From positions 558,001-622,000 of the forward strand of contig NHNW01000018.1 of assembly GCA_002786025.1 (NCBI GenBank): a stretch of 64,000 nt of DNA, given 5' to 3'. Positions 42,191 through 53,712 of this stretch are shown here, piece after piece (position 1 is the first letter of the stretch; each line of letters opens with the position of its first letter). This DNA is from Zasmidium citrigriseum. Its lineage: Eukaryota > Ascomycota > Dothideomycetes > Mycosphaerellales > Mycosphaerellaceae. Both the position numbers and the translations under genes were made by a program. Below the pieces are notes generated by a model. The model saw nothing but the letters and a program-made list of their open reading frames with translations, was not told where the DNA came from and ran no database searches.

Positions 42191-44047
42191 TCAATCTCCC
42201 ATGAACTTCTCAATCTTCTGATCCATACTCTTCCTCCAACGTGGCCCAAACCTCTTCATGGACATGATGCACCCAGCACCCGCGACGATCGATATCACAG
42301 CCAGACCCAAGAACAACCATCCATTCCCAATCGCAACAATCAACGGCTCCGTCACAACAGCTCCCACGCAAGAGAAGATATTCCGGACAAAATTGTTCAA
42401 GGCAATTCCATTGCTGGCTTTCCTCGGCAGGAATTCGGTCAACATGGTCGTCACCAACGCGAAGATCAGCATCGACCCGACGCCAAAGAAGAAGTTGGCG
42501 ACCAAAGCAGCTGCAACATTGATGTGCTTCGCAGCGAACCAGCCATAAGCCACCATGCTGCAAGGGAAGACGATGGCACCGACCCAGGCGTTTTCTTTCA
42601 TGCGGTCTTCCGGGATGAATTTCAAGCGGCCTTTGCTGTCGAACCGTCCGGCTTTGCGGGCTTCGCGGTGCATGATGGAGTCTACCCAGCGGCCGCCGAA
42701 GATGCTTGATAGGAAGTAGCCTGCGCTGTTGGGAATGTAGAGGAGGCCGACGATGATGGGGCCGTAGTTGTAAGGTGATGCGCTGAAGGTCTGTTGGATG
42801 CTAACGTTGAGGACGTAGAGCGAGCCGAAGGTGATTGAAGCGTAGCCGACTAGAACTGCCACGGCGGGGAATTGGAGGTAAAGAATGATGTGCAGCGGGT
42901 CGATGAGAGCTCGGCGGGCCATGAGGAGATACTTCTTCGACTTGACCTTGACCGATTGCTTCGTTGTCGTCCTGTTGAGAGCGGGTCGAGGATTGCCTTT
43001 CTCGTCCACCACTCCAACTTCTTCTGCTGCCTCCTGCTCCGCTTCCGCAGCAATCGGTCTACGTTGCCGAAGGGTCTCCGGTAGAAGGAAGATAATGAAG
43101 AAGAAGAGCACTCCTCCAAAGATCGCCAGAAACCACTGTGCGCTCCTCCAACCCAGCGTCTGTGCCAATACACCTCCCAGGATCGGACTCAGTAATGGCC
43201 CACAGAGTGGCCCGAGGTAGAAGATTCCCATCGCCGCTCCCCTTTCTTTCACCTCCCAAACATCCGCAATCGTGCCAGCTCCAACTGCTTGGACACTCGC
43301 CGCAGCTCCTCCACTCAAGATCCTCATGACGACGAACATTCCAATGCTCGTGCTCACCGCAGCCAGAATATTGAACACGAGAAACAGCGCGAAGCTCGTC
43401 ACGTAGATTGTTCTCCGGCCCAAGGTCTCTGAAAACGAACTCCACCACAGCGGGAAAATCGACATGCTAAGCATGTACATCGCCACACTCAGATTAACGA
43501 TCGTAGCCGTGGAGTTGAAGTCTTTGGCGATGTCGACAAGAGCTGGAAGGATAATCGAAGAGCCCATGGGAGCTGCGGCACCGGCAATGGCGACAATTGC
43601 GGTTACAATCCATTTCATGCGGCGTGGATAGTCCCAAGCATTGGTCACTTCATCCACGACGCAAAAGCGGGCAAAGAGGCCACGGCGTTCAGAGCGTGGA
43701 ACTTTGACTGCATCTCGTCGAATCGAACGGACACTCGAGTGTGCCCGGGAGATGCTGTGGGTGACTTGGTGATCGTGTGCTTCGCCAGCGTCAGATTGCG
43801 TGCGTTGTGAGGAAGTCGACGAGTGGGAATGATCTGAATTAGCGGACATCCGTCGGCCTCGGCGGTCGTCATGTTCTTCATGTGATTCTGATCTGGCAAT
43901 GTTATCCGGATCTTTGGTGAAAGCCGGTGGTGGTCTGCGGGGCAGGGAGCCGCACTCCTCGTCTGAGACTGGTGATTCGGATTCGATCTTGTCTATTTCG
44001 TGCTCCAATTCGCATTTCTCGACGTCTCTATCGTGATCCTGGCCCAT
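42191..44047 (-). CDS. MFS transporter, DHA1 family, Qdr/Dtr1-like
   Basis: Single-exon gene of 618 residues. A polar, acidic and Ser-rich N-terminal tail of about 145 residues is followed by 12 membrane segments of the major facilitator fold. Motif A-type loops are seen (WWSSFSETLGRRTIYVTSF) as is the DHA1 motif C region (MGIFYLGPLCGPLLSPILGG). A long charged central loop lies around residues 340-390. The sequence around YPRRMKWIVTAIVAIAGAAA resembles the yeast Qdr1-3/Dtr1 group, which exports drugs, polyamines or bis-formyl dityrosine by proton antiport. The substrate here is unknown. It lies alone next to the repeat cluster. Confidence 0.88.
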   Translation of the reverse strand: MGQDHDRDVEKCELEHEIDKIESESPVSDEECGSLPRRPPPAFTKDPDNIARSESHEEHDDRRGRRMSANSDHSHSSTSSQRTQSDAGEAHDHQVTHSISRAHSSVRSIRRDAVKVPRSERRGLFARFCVVDEVTNAWDYPRRMKWIVTAIVAIAGAAAPMGSSIILPALVDIAKDFNSTATIVNLSVAMYMLSMSIFPLWWSSFSETLGRRTIYVTSFALFLVFNILAAVSTSIGMFVVMRILSGGAAASVQAVGAGTIADVWEVKERGAAMGIFYLGPLCGPLLSPILGGVLAQTLGWRSAQWFLAIFGGVLFFFIIFLLPETLRQRRPIAAEAEQEAAEEVGVVDEKGNPRPALNRTTTKQSVKVKSKKYLLMARRALIDPLHIILYLQFPAVAVLVGYASITFGSLYVLNVSIQQTFSASPYNYGPIIVGLLYIPNSAGYFLSSIFGGRWVDSIMHREARKAGRFDSKGRLKFIPEDRMKENAWVGAIVFPCSMVAYGWFAAKHINVAAALVANFFFGVGSMLIFALVTTMLTEFLPRKASNGIALNNFVRNIFSCVGAVVTEPLIVAIGNGWLFLGLAVISIVAGAGCIMSMKRFGPRWRKSMDQKIEKFMGD

Positions 44048-44358
44048 CTTGATTCAGGTGACTCACAGACGAAGCCGGCGTGCCCAGGGAAAATGAATGA
44101 ATCTTTCTTCTTAGGTGGCGTGCATGTCAAGCAGCAACAAAGCGAAGGTGCTCGGGAAAGCAGAAACGCAGAATCGCCTTCTGGTGCCGTGATCCGTCTA
44201 ATAGCTGCAGTCGCAAGAGCCGAAGACAAGTACGAAGTGCGAAAAGCTGCCGATGATGAAATTTTGCCAGAAGAGACGTAGAAAAGAGATAGGCCAACGA
44301 TCGGAGTTAGAGAATACCGCCTGCTAGTCTTGTAGTAAGGTAGCGACACGCTGCTTCG

Positions 44359-44973
44359 CTACGGCTCACGGCACGCAGCAGACGCCATGGACAAACCTAT
44401 TGATCTGCTTCGGCAGCTCCAAAGGCAGTGGCTAATGCGGGTGTCGTTCCGTTTCACCTGTCCTTTAGCGTGCAGAAACGATCTTGAGATGCGGTCCATC
44501 TGCAGTAGCTCGAGCATTTGCTGTCGCCTTCTTTCGTACGAAGAAACCGGTTGTGCCGGATTGCCGCGAAGCTGCTTGCTCTGCACCGAGGACGGCCGTG
44601 TCGGTGGCTTGAAGGAGTCGAGTTTTGATGGACAAGGTACCCTCGGGTATTGCATTTTCACCTGGCGGCCGGTTGCCGACACCGATGGAGCTTGATTGGG
44701 TTGCAGGGTTGAGCTAATCAAAAGGTGAAAGTGTATCTCTGTGCCAGTAACATCACGCTGCGATTGCGGGGACGAAGTCGTAGTCAGCAAGAGTGAGCAA
44801 GTTGCAGAGAAAGAGGAAATCTTGATCGATGACACATGAATCGAGGTAGATGGTGTTGGTTTAAGCATAAACCGACGATCTTTCGACAAGATACTCACCA
44901 CATTTTGTATCGAAGTCGCTGGTCGAAAGTACCTTCCTGCAGTCGCTTTGCCACGCAGAACAGTGAGTCTCAC
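44359..44973 (-). CDS. uncharacterised open reading frame
   Basis: An uninterrupted frame of 204 codons between two divergent genes. An internal ATG at 44655 starts a 98-residue basic protein (MQYPRVPCPSKLDSFKPP, then SYERRRQQMLELLQMDRI) that looks more protein-like than the first half. No domain is recognised and the frame may be part of a leader. Weakly supported. Confidence 0.25.
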   Translation of the reverse strand: MRLTVLRGKATAGRYFRPATSIQNVVSILSKDRRFMLKPTPSTSIHVSSIKISSFSATCSLLLTTTSSPQSQRDVTGTEIHFHLLISSTLQPNQAPSVSATGRQVKMQYPRVPCPSKLDSFKPPTRPSSVQSKQLRGNPAQPVSSYERRRQQMLELLQMDRISRSFLHAKGQVKRNDTRISHCLWSCRSRSIGLSMASAACREP

Positions 44974-45046
44974 TTCGACGACACGAATTGAATACTCCGT
45001 GTTTTAACCGACCATTTGGCTAGGACTGTCTCATACCGCCGCAGCA

Positions 45047-45918
45047 ATGGTCGCAGTAGAACATCGCGCACGTCTTCGGCAGCACTTCCAGGAAATGCCG
45101 GCCGAAAAGCACACAGGCGGGTGGGATGACCTCTGGCAGCAGAACTTCACGCCATGGGATAGAAACGGCCCGAGTCTGGCATTGAAGGACGCTGTGACGG
45201 GCCATCCGGATGTCTTCGGAGGACCGCAAAAGGGTAGCGAGAGGAAGAGAGCTTTTGTGCCTGGTAAGATTGTCGAGAAGGCCGCATTTGGTGCGACATG
45301 GTTGCTGACGGCTTCTTGATGCCAGGCTGCGGGAGAGGTTACGATGTCATGCTCCTGGCCTCACTCGGCTACGACGCGTACGGTCTCGATGCATCAGAGA
45401 ACGCCCTTAATGCCGCGAACAAGCTGAAAGCCGAGACTTGGAACGATGAGATCTACGCCGCCAATGATTCGAAAGTTGGCCGCGGCGAGACCAAGTTCCT
45501 CTTGCACGACTTCTTCAAGGATGGATTCTTTTCCGAGACGAACGGCGGCAACTTCGATCTCATCTTCGACTACACATTCTTGTGTGCCTTGCCACCGGAA
45601 TTGCGACCATCGTGGGCAAAGCGTATGAGCGAGTTGCTAGGTCCAGACGGTCGATTGGTGTGCTTGGAGTGGCCGCTTGGGAAGGATCCAAAGGAGGGCG
45701 GACCTCCTCATGGCCTGACGTCGAATCTCTACGAGCAGCTGTTCTCGCGTCCGGGCGAGGAAGTGAAATATGCTGATTCGGGTGTTGTGGCTCCAGATTC
45801 GAGTGTCGAGAAGAGCCAGAATGCGCTTGTCAGAGTAGCGCATTACATGCCAGAGCGGACGCACGAGGCCGGGAAGAATATGGATCATGTTTCCGTTTGG
45901 AAGCATGCGAAGGCATAG
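45047..45918 (+). CDS. SAM-dependent thiol methyltransferase (TPMT/HOL family)
   Basis: Two exons (45047-45263 and 45326-45918) encode 269 residues. The class I methyltransferase motif I is assembled across the intron (GCGRGYDVMLLASLGYDAYG), followed by LDASENALNAA and a motif IV-like FDLIFDYTFLCALPPELR. The N-terminal GGWDDLWQQNFTPWDRN is typical of TPMT-like and halide/thiol methyltransferases. Members methylate thiols, bisulfide or halides using SAM; a detoxifying role is likely. Cytosolic by lack of signal peptide. The substrate cannot be told from sequence. Confidence 0.88.
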
Positions 45919-46120
45919 CTTCGAGATCCAGAAAAGAGGGAAAGCAGCTCCGAGCCAATCCAGATCTGCTATGGGCTTGTGGTATTTTCTTTTTGTCCTC
46001 TGAATCGAATCCCGCATGAGATCGTTCGTCGAGGAGGAGCCCAATTTCGAGACCGTATGAGCGTAGGAAGCCAGATGGAATCAAGACAAATCGATGTCTT
46101 GCGAGCCTTCTTGGTGTGCA

Positions 46121-46654
46121 TTAGTCGTAATAAGGCTCCGTCCACCAAGCTGCCTTCTCGCCCTCTCCATTCTCCTCCACCATCCCCATCTCCACATCCT
46201 CCCCACCATCGAAAGTCGACCCCATCGTAAGGGCCAACTCCGTCTCGCTCTCCAGCCGTCGTCGATTCGCCCTCGTATCATGATCATTCTGCGTCCCAGT
46301 GCTCGCTCTCGCCCGCTTCCTCTTCCCGGTCACCTCCCCATTCGTCACTGCAGGTGCAATACGAACGCCCCAATCTCCAATAACTCCCTCCACGGTCTCG
46401 ATTCTGCTCATGAAACCTCTGACGTCCTGCCCTCGTTGCCTCAAGTCTTCTGGAGCGAGCATGCTGTACATCTGGCATTCTTCTAGCAGAGAAGAGATGA
46501 TTTCCGTGAGCTGCAGGAAATCAATCGCCGCGTCCGGGTTCGTGGCCGTTGTGGACTCTCGCACCACGGTTTGGAGCAGCGCGTATAGCTTCTGCGATTG
46601 TGAAGCAAAGAATGCCGGATTCATCAGTTCGTCCTCTTTCGTGGGTGCCATCAT
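46121..46654 (-). CDS. small hypothetical nuclear-type protein
   Basis: Single-exon frame of 177 residues from the ATG at 46654, which has a good context (ACCATGATGG); an ATG at 46705 would add 17 residues. Residues 10-100 are predicted helical by eye (LYALLQTVVRES, DFLQLTEIISSLLEEC, RGFMSRIETVEGVIGDWG), then come a basic patch (GKRKRARAS and NRRR), which may be a nuclear signal, and an acidic C-terminal end. Composition and size recall small Mediator or kinetochore subunits, but no family is recognised. It is convergent with the methyltransferase gene. Confidence 0.55.
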   Translation of the reverse strand: MMAPTKEDELMNPAFFASQSQKLYALLQTVVRESTTATNPDAAIDFLQLTEIISSLLEECQMYSMLAPEDLRQRGQDVRGFMSRIETVEGVIGDWGVRIAPAVTNGEVTGKRKRARASTGTQNDHDTRANRRRLESETELALTMGSTFDGGEDVEMGMVEENGEGEKAAWWTEPYYD

Positions 46655-47348
46655 GGTCCAGTACGATGGCGTGGGCTGATGCTGACAGGGGTCGTGGAAA
46701 TGCATCTCGAATATAATCCAACCAGTCCAGCGGCGGAGATTCCAGAGATGTTCAGTCCGGTCGATGGCAAAAGATCTGTTTTGTCAGCGACAGAGCAAAA
46801 GATAGATTGATGAGAGAACGTGAGATGGAAAGTCGATGGAAGGAGGCTGGACATGAAGTCAAATCCACCCTTCCAGGGGTCAAGATTGGCTGGGAGCAGC
46901 CGTTACACAGGGCGCGTCCGTGCGCGATCCTTTGGCCCTGGCATGTGAAACCTCACCTGCTGTCCCGGATTTCTCGGCGACAGAACGCCACTATCAACAT
47001 CACTTCCCATCTCGAATCACAGCAGCAGCGCACCATACTGACGAAGGTATTGCGAAGCGAAAGTGGCGAACGGAATAAGCGGTCGAATTCGAGCCCGAAC
47101 GCAACCGGCGAAACCGGATGAAGATATGATATGCACATCGTATCAGGTATGATGTTCTTCGCAGTCTTTGATCTCCCAGGCGCCGTCTTTCCATGCCATA
47201 CGAGGTCCCATCGCCATCGCCGTTCATCATTCATAATGTAAGTCGTTTCCATCCGTTCCGTCGTGTATACATGCCATTTTATCCCTTTCCCAAGAACGCC
47301 TTCGCTATGCCGCTTGAGAACCGAACAATTTGATACGCCCAAACCCGC
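46655..47348. other. intergenic region, 0.7 kb
   Basis: 5' flank of the small nuclear-type gene and 3' flank of the second MFS gene. No gene is supported. Confidence 0.4.
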
Positions 47349-49278
47349 TCAAGCACCGGCCCTCTTGAGTTCGCCCTTCTCCATATCGATGGTCTCGTCT
47401 ATCGCTGCGCCGGTCTCGATCGTTGCGCCCGTGGCTGCCTCGGCCTCGGTGCGCTTCGCAATCTTGTCGGCAACCTTTTTCTGTTTCGCTTCGCGTCGCC
47501 GTTGGTCTTCGGCCATTTCTCTGATCAGTTTGGACTTTTCTCTTATCTTGTGTCCGTACTAGTCAAAGTCAGCAAGAGTCTCGGGCACAATGATTTGGTG
47601 CGGCTTACCTTGTAGAACAGGAATGGAATCGGGATGCACAGGACCTCCAACATCCCCAGAAGTGTTCCGGCCCAGTTAGCACCGAGAGTGGCATAAAGTG
47701 ATGGACCAGCCAAAGGAAGCGTTGCGCCCATGATCGATCGGAGTACCGCATTTCCGGCCAGAGCAGATGCGGCATAGATGCCGTAAGACTGGACTAGGTA
47801 GTTCGAAGCGTAGATGAAAACGCCAGCATTGCCCGCACCAAACGGAATACCCGCAAGAATCGGCCAGATCCAATGCACGTTGGGAGTGCATGTCCACGCA
47901 AACCAGATCTCGCCGGCCGGAATGAGGATTGATGCTATGCAAACAACGCTGACCATTGCTTCGGGGTAAGGCCTTCCGGTCTCGGGATCGTGTTTGTGTG
48001 AGTTGATCAGTCGACGGATCAAAGGCTCGCAAACAATCGTGATCATCGATCCGACTCCTATTCCGGTGAAAGCGAGGCCTGAGAAACCCGGCGACCAGCC
48101 TCGCATGTCCGAAAAGACGATTGGATATGCGACGAAGCAGAGGTAGAGGACTCCGTAGACGAGTGCGATATACACGTCCCAGAACAGGCAGATTGGTTCC
48201 GTGACTGTCAAGACGAAAGGTCTCGACATGTTGACTTTGAGGAGTTCGAAGAAGCTCTGCTTGTCGTCGTATCTGCTCCACCAACCATCGTCACCAGTGT
48301 CTTTCCGGACCTTGCGCGCTCGTTTGCGTAGAAGTGATGGGGCGTATGTTTCCGGGACCAGAGCCACAAGAGCCCAGGCGACACCGCTGACGATGACTAC
48401 GACCCAGTTGGTCCAGCGCCAACCGAGATATTGAAAAACAAAGCCGCCCACGACTGGACCAATAACAGGACCTGACAAAACGTAAGCATGGGGCTGCAGA
48501 TATCTGTCAATAGCCGCTTACCATTCATTGGCCCAATCGACCACACACTGAAAGCAAGTGCTCTATACTCCTCATCGACAATGTCGTTGACCGTTCCAGG
48601 GGCATTTGAGATCATGGCTGCGGCACAGAAAGCTCCGAAGAATCGCACGACGAGGATAGTCGCCATGTTCTGAGCCACTGCGCAGGGAATGACGAAAACA
48701 ACGAACAACGCCATGACGATCAGGTATATGGGCCGTCTGCCGTACATCTCGGAAAGCGGCGCCAGCACCACAGATCCACTCGCCATGCCCAGCAGGTACG
48801 TCGTCACGCCCAGAATGCCCTCACTCTCCCCAATGCCGAACTCCGCGATCATACCAGGGATAGCCGATGTGTAGGAAGTCGAGTAAAGAACAGTGCAAGT
48901 GGTGGCGTAGCTGAAGATCATGATGACCAGCCCTTTGTATGCCAGAGACCAGTTCTGCGGGTTGCCACGGTCATCATCTTCGAAGTCGACTTCGTACGCT
49001 AGATCCAGTGTGTTGGCTGTTCCGGCGGTGTGGTTGGTCCATGTTCGATCGATATATGTTGAGACAACGCCTCCAACTGCGTTCGTGGATGAAGCATGGG
49101 AAAGATGTCGGGCAAGACTCTGCGAATGGTGTTCTTGTGAGTAGCGACTTGGTCTTGACGCTATTGATATGCTGTCTGACGATGTCGACACTGGCGAAAG
49201 TGGATCTTCGACTGACATCCGGGATACACGCCTTGTCGAGACATCCAAGGCCTCCTTTGGCTTCTCATTGTGGTCCAT
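47349..49278 (-). CDS. MFS transporter, DHA1 family (Flu1/Tpo-like drug exporter)
   Basis: Three exons on the minus strand (49278-48522, 48471-47609, 47558-47349) encode 609 residues. After a Ser-rich N-terminal tail comes the DHA1-typical entry DDRGNPQNWSLAYKG, then 12 membrane segments. Seen: motif A LSEMYGRRPIYLIVMALF, motif C-like SVWSIGPMNGPVIGPVVGG (joined across intron 1), and NAVLRSIMGATLPLAGP near TM10-11. The last exon gives a charged cytoplasmic tail starting YGHKIREKSKLIREM. It replaces a short read-through end, and its Lys/Arg-Glu rich text is typical of this family. Likely exports drugs, polyamines or small organic compounds by proton antiport. Confidence 0.9.
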
Positions 49279-51373
49279 GGTGGCGCCGCTCGAGTGACAT
49301 ATGTCGGGAGATCTGAAAGCGTGACTGCTTGCGGACGGGATGAAAGCAAACGAAGATGACGCCCAGACCAGGTCAGATGCGAAGTATTAACAATTGGCGG
49401 CGTTAAAACCGGATGTAGTGGTGCAGGCCCAGATAAGCTTCCAAGCAATTGAGACGGATCGTGATGCCGATTGACAGTCGTGATTAGTGGGTAGGGAGTA
49501 GTAGGTGACCGCAGGAATACAGAAGAAACCTTGGGTGTGGTACCTACACGAAATCTTTGCAAGGAGGAAAGATGGGTGTTGGGGAGTTGGGCGATTCAAC
49601 CGTAGTCCGCACCTGCGGTGAAGCGAGTACCTGCCATTCGATTCGACTGCCCTCCGCAGTGGGGACGTCTTGAGCCGGCAAGCGATTTTTGCAGTGCAGA
49701 GCGGAATGCACGCTCGATGCCACTAAGGCACGGCCACCAGGGATACTGCCGCAGCTACGATCGAATGCTCTGACTTGGCGCTGATGTGTCTCTGTCGCGC
49801 GTGCAGGTCGCAGGCCAATGGCAACGCCCGCAGGACGTGATATAGTGGCAGCAACGGAGGAGAGCTTCGGTATCGCTCGCAGTGCCGTTGTTGAGGCAGG
49901 AGGCCATCGAATGGGATGTTGCAGCGTCGTGAAGGCGCCGTCGTGGTGTCACGCGGGATCAGTACCGCACTGGAGAAGATGCCGGTTAGCCGTGCAAAGT
50001 CTTGCGATAGATGCTTGTTTGTGCGCCACAGCCTGCGTGCTTGCAGTAGCAGGCAACATTGACAGCATGCAGCGGTGATCAGGCCTTGCCTCGACAGCCG
50101 CGACTGACGGCGACTGGCAGAGTCATACTGGCGTCAACTCTGCGTTGGATCTTCATCTTTAAACGCTGGCAAAGTGAGGTTCAGACGTCGACCAGGGCGA
50201 ACATCTTGTCTGCGATCAAACACCGACTCCGATCATCGGCCTTGGCGGCATAGGAAGCTGATGGGCTGAAAGCCATGGAGTCTGAACCCAGGATACAACA
50301 CCGTGAGGATGCCGTCGACCAGATGGACTGCTCCAGGCACGCCAGATACACAGCCATGCTTACTGAGGAAGAGGGCTGGCGGTGAAATGGGCGCGTGAGG
50401 TGGTGATGAAGGAAGCAGCAGTTCATGCGGCTTACGGGTTGGCGAGCCCATCTCGACCACCACCAAGCGACCTGCCCAATTCGCGAGCTGGACATTCTTT
50501 GAGGCTACGCTGGCCACGTGCTGAGGAGGCGAGAAAGAAAGTCGACGCTGTCGATGTTCGACAACATGAGGACCAAAGTCAGCAACGCGTTCACGCGTGA
50601 TGTCCTTTCATCCGGAGCCATACGGCAGAAGACCGTCGGTCAAAGTCCGATGCCCCACCACCACTTTTCAGTGGAGTTGTCTGGACTCTGGAGAGTGGCT
50701 TGCTCGAATCCATTTTCCTGACTATGCTACCTGTTTCTGGGAGTTGCTAATGAGAGCTATTGTCAGATCGAGGAGTGCAATCTTGATCGAACTGTTTCCA
50801 GCACTTCATCGCTGCCATCAAAGTCAGTGAAAAGACATCATCAACTCCATCATATGAAGAACGACTGAACCTCGGAACGATCGACGAAAATGCCGCTAAA
50901 ACCCCAGAGCGGCAGCATCCGAAGAAGCGGCAACGCGGGAAGTCAGCTCTGACTTCAACCTCCAGCCTCCTCTCGTCCACTCACAGCACTCCTTTCATCC
51001 GAGGCCTACACTTCCCATGACAACATGTGCTGTCCGAGGTCGAGAAGAAACAGCGCTGTGCCTGTGAGCCGCTGCCACTGCAAGGACTTTGCCCGATCTC
51101 AATGCTGGAAGCTCGGGCTGGATCGGTAGGTCTTATACTCAAGCCTCGAGCCGAAAAGCCTGTGACGTGATGCTAAGAATTGGTTGTTCCCCTCTTGTTT
51201 GAAAGACTAACTGCGTCTTTTGTTCTTCCTCTGTCTTCTGCATCATCCACTCTACGGGGTATTCCATCTATCAAAAGCATTGATATAGCGGCTGTACAGC
51301 TTCTAGCACGCTGGCGGAACGATTGAAGCAGATTGCCTCCCACATCTCATCCATCCTTCCCCCAATCACAACC
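49279..51373. other. intergenic region between divergent genes, 2.1 kb
   Basis: Upstream of both the DHA1 transporter and isocitrate lyase. Several 60-100-codon frames occur but none has a domain or believable splicing. It probably holds the long promoter of the carbon-regulated isocitrate lyase gene. I see no gene. Confidence 0.4.
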
Positions 51374-53045
51374 ATGGCCGTGGGAGACGCCGAGCAGCAA
51401 AAGTTTGAAGAGGAGGTCAAGGAGTTGAAGCAATGGTGGTCAGACCCAAGATGGCGGTTCACCCGTCGACCTTTCACCGCAGAGCAGATTGTCTCTAAGC
51501 GCGGTACCATCAAGATCCAATACCCAAGCAACGACATGTCCAAGAAGCTCTGGAAGTTGGTGGAAGAGCGTTGGCAAACGAAGACTGCAAGCGCCACCTA
51601 TGGCTGTCTTGATCCTGTCATGGTCACCCAGATGGCCAAATACCTCGATACCGTCTACGTCTCTGGCTGGCAATCTTCGAGCACTGCGTCTAGCTCTGAT
51701 GAGCCAGGACCAGATCTTGCAGACTATCCATACACCACAGTGCCCAACAAGGTCAACCACCTCTTCATGGCTCAGCTCTTCCACGACCGAAAGCAGCGAG
51801 AGGAGCGTCTGAGCGTCGCTCCAAGCGAGCGTTCCAAGGTCGCCAACACCGACTTCCTCCGCCCAATCATTGCCGATGCAGACACTGGACACGGTGGTTT
51901 GACCGCCGTCATGAAGCTCACGAAGCTTTTCGTCGAGAAGGGAGCTGCTGGAATTCACATTGAAGATCAGATGCCAGGAACGAAGAAGTGCGGACACATG
52001 GCCGGAAAGGTGCTTGTCCCAGTCAGCGAGCACATCAACAGATTGGTCGCCATCCGTGCACAAGCAGACATCATGGGTGTGGATCTTTTGGCAGTCGCAA
52101 GAACCGACTCCGAAGCCGCCACTCTCATCACCAGCACCATCGATCCCCGCGACCACGCCTACATTCAGGGAACCACCAACCCAGCTCTGCAGCCACTCAA
52201 TGACCTGATGCTCGCTGCCGAGAAAGCCGGCAAAGTCGGCCCAGAGCTCCAAGCCGTCGAGGATGCATGGAACGCCCAAGCCGGTCTCAAGCTCTTCCAC
52301 GAGGCCGTCGCAGACACCATCAACGCAGGCGTGCACGTGAACAAGCAGGGCCTCATTGAGGAGTTCAACAAGCAATCCAAGGGCAAGAGCCTTTCCGAGA
52401 TGAAGTCCATCGCCAAGGGCCTGACCGGCGTTGACGTCTACTTCGACTGGGAATCACCAAGAACGAGGGAAGGTTACTACAGATACCAAGGCGGCTGCCC
52501 CTGCGCTGTGATGCGTGCTTGCGCCTACGCTCCATACGCCGACATGATCTGGATGGAGAGCAAGCTGCCCGATTTCAACCAGGCGAAGGAGTTCGCCGAT
52601 GGCGTGCACGCCGTCTGGCCAGAGCAGAAGTAAGTCAGAACCACCACCCCAACCTCCCCAAACACCTAACTAACATTCCTCCTCCAGACTCGCCTACAAC
52701 CTCTCCCCCTCCTTCAACTGGAAATCCGCCATGCAACCCGCCGACCAAGAAACCTACATCAAACGCCTCGCCTCCCTGGGCTACTGCTGGCAATTCATCA
52801 CGCTCGCCGGTCTGCATTCCACAGCCCTGATTTCCAACTCTTTTGCCAAGGAGTACGCGGCTCGCGGGATGCGGGCTTATGGCGAGATTGTGCAGGAGCC
52901 GGAGATGGAACAAGGGGTGGAGGTTGTGACGCATCAAAAGTGGAGTGGCGCGAATTATGTTGATGGGCTATTGCAGATGGTGCAGGGGGGCATTTCGAGT
53001 ACGAGTGCGATGGGGAAGGGGGTTACGGAGGATCAGTTTAAGTAG
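51374..53045 (+). CDS. icl1: isocitrate lyase
   Basis: Two exons (51374-52629 and 52688-53045) encode 537 residues. The enzyme cleaves isocitrate to glyoxylate and succinate in the glyoxylate cycle and is needed for growth on acetate and fatty acids. Seen: the ICL signature [13 protein letters not shown] with the catalytic Cys near residue 206, the metal-binding region [22 protein letters not shown], and [12 protein letters not shown] formed across the intron. An ATG at 51323 is in frame, but the ATG at 51374 has the better ACC context and gives the family-typical start. The C-terminus ends DQFK and lacks an obvious peroxisomal SKL-type signal. Carbon-catabolite control is expected by family. 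Confidence 0.96.
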
Positions 53046-53235
53046 ATGTGTGCAAGGGGATGGGGTTGGAGGGGTTCGATTTGTTGTACATGTTGGCTAT
53101 GAGAATGTAGCGAATGGATTAAGTACATCAACAGCCCCTTTCCCTTTCTCTTACAAAATTCTCCAAACCACGTATAACACAGAAGAAAGAAAGCAAAAAG
53201 CGATCGTCATCCCCAAACAGCCCATTCACCGCGCG

Positions 53236-53712
53236 TTACCACAAATTGTCAACCGCTTTCATCGTGGCATGAACACCGCTATCGAATCTCTTATGCCCCG
53301 TCTTCGGCTCCGACTTGTCACAATTGAAACAGCCTGGACACTTCCTCTTAACAGTCATCGATCCTCCACAACGCTGACACTTTGGCCCTTCCTCTGTCAC
53401 AGCGCTAGTCATGCCCATCAGCATAGTCACTCGAAATCGAGAGGGAAGTTGGCAAGTCACTTACGAACGCAAAGAGCACTCGCCACACTTTTCGAGAATC
53501 TTGCCGCCGACGCACATGGCGAAGAGCGAAGTTTGCTTGTTCTCAAAGTTGGGTTTTGGAGTGTCTGTGGTCTTGCTTGATTCTTTGTCTTCGTTGGGAT
53601 GGTTGTTCTCGGAGGGATTGTTCGAGGAACTGGGATCGCCTTTGCTGCTGTCGTTGTTGTCGTTCCCGTTGACGCTGTTCGAGGAGACAGGCGTTGAATT
53701 AGGTGCTCCCAT
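53236..53712 (-). CDS. small zinc-ribbon-like protein
   Basis: Two exons on the minus strand (53712-53465 and 53404-53236; 60-base intron) encode 138 residues. The first half is low-complexity, rich in Asn, Ser and Asp. The second half has paired cysteines in CxxC spacing: MCVGGKILEKCGEC before the intron and CQRCGGSMTVKRKCPGCFNC after it. These could bind one or two zinc ions. Splicing into the CQRC exon restores a continuous Cys-rich domain, which supports the model. No family is recognised; a nucleic-acid or protein-binding role is possible. It is convergent with isocitrate lyase. Confidence 0.65.

Noticed and set aside
51440..52375. Minus-strand frame of 311 codons
   Set aside because: It is a shadow of the isocitrate lyase gene caused by codon bias.
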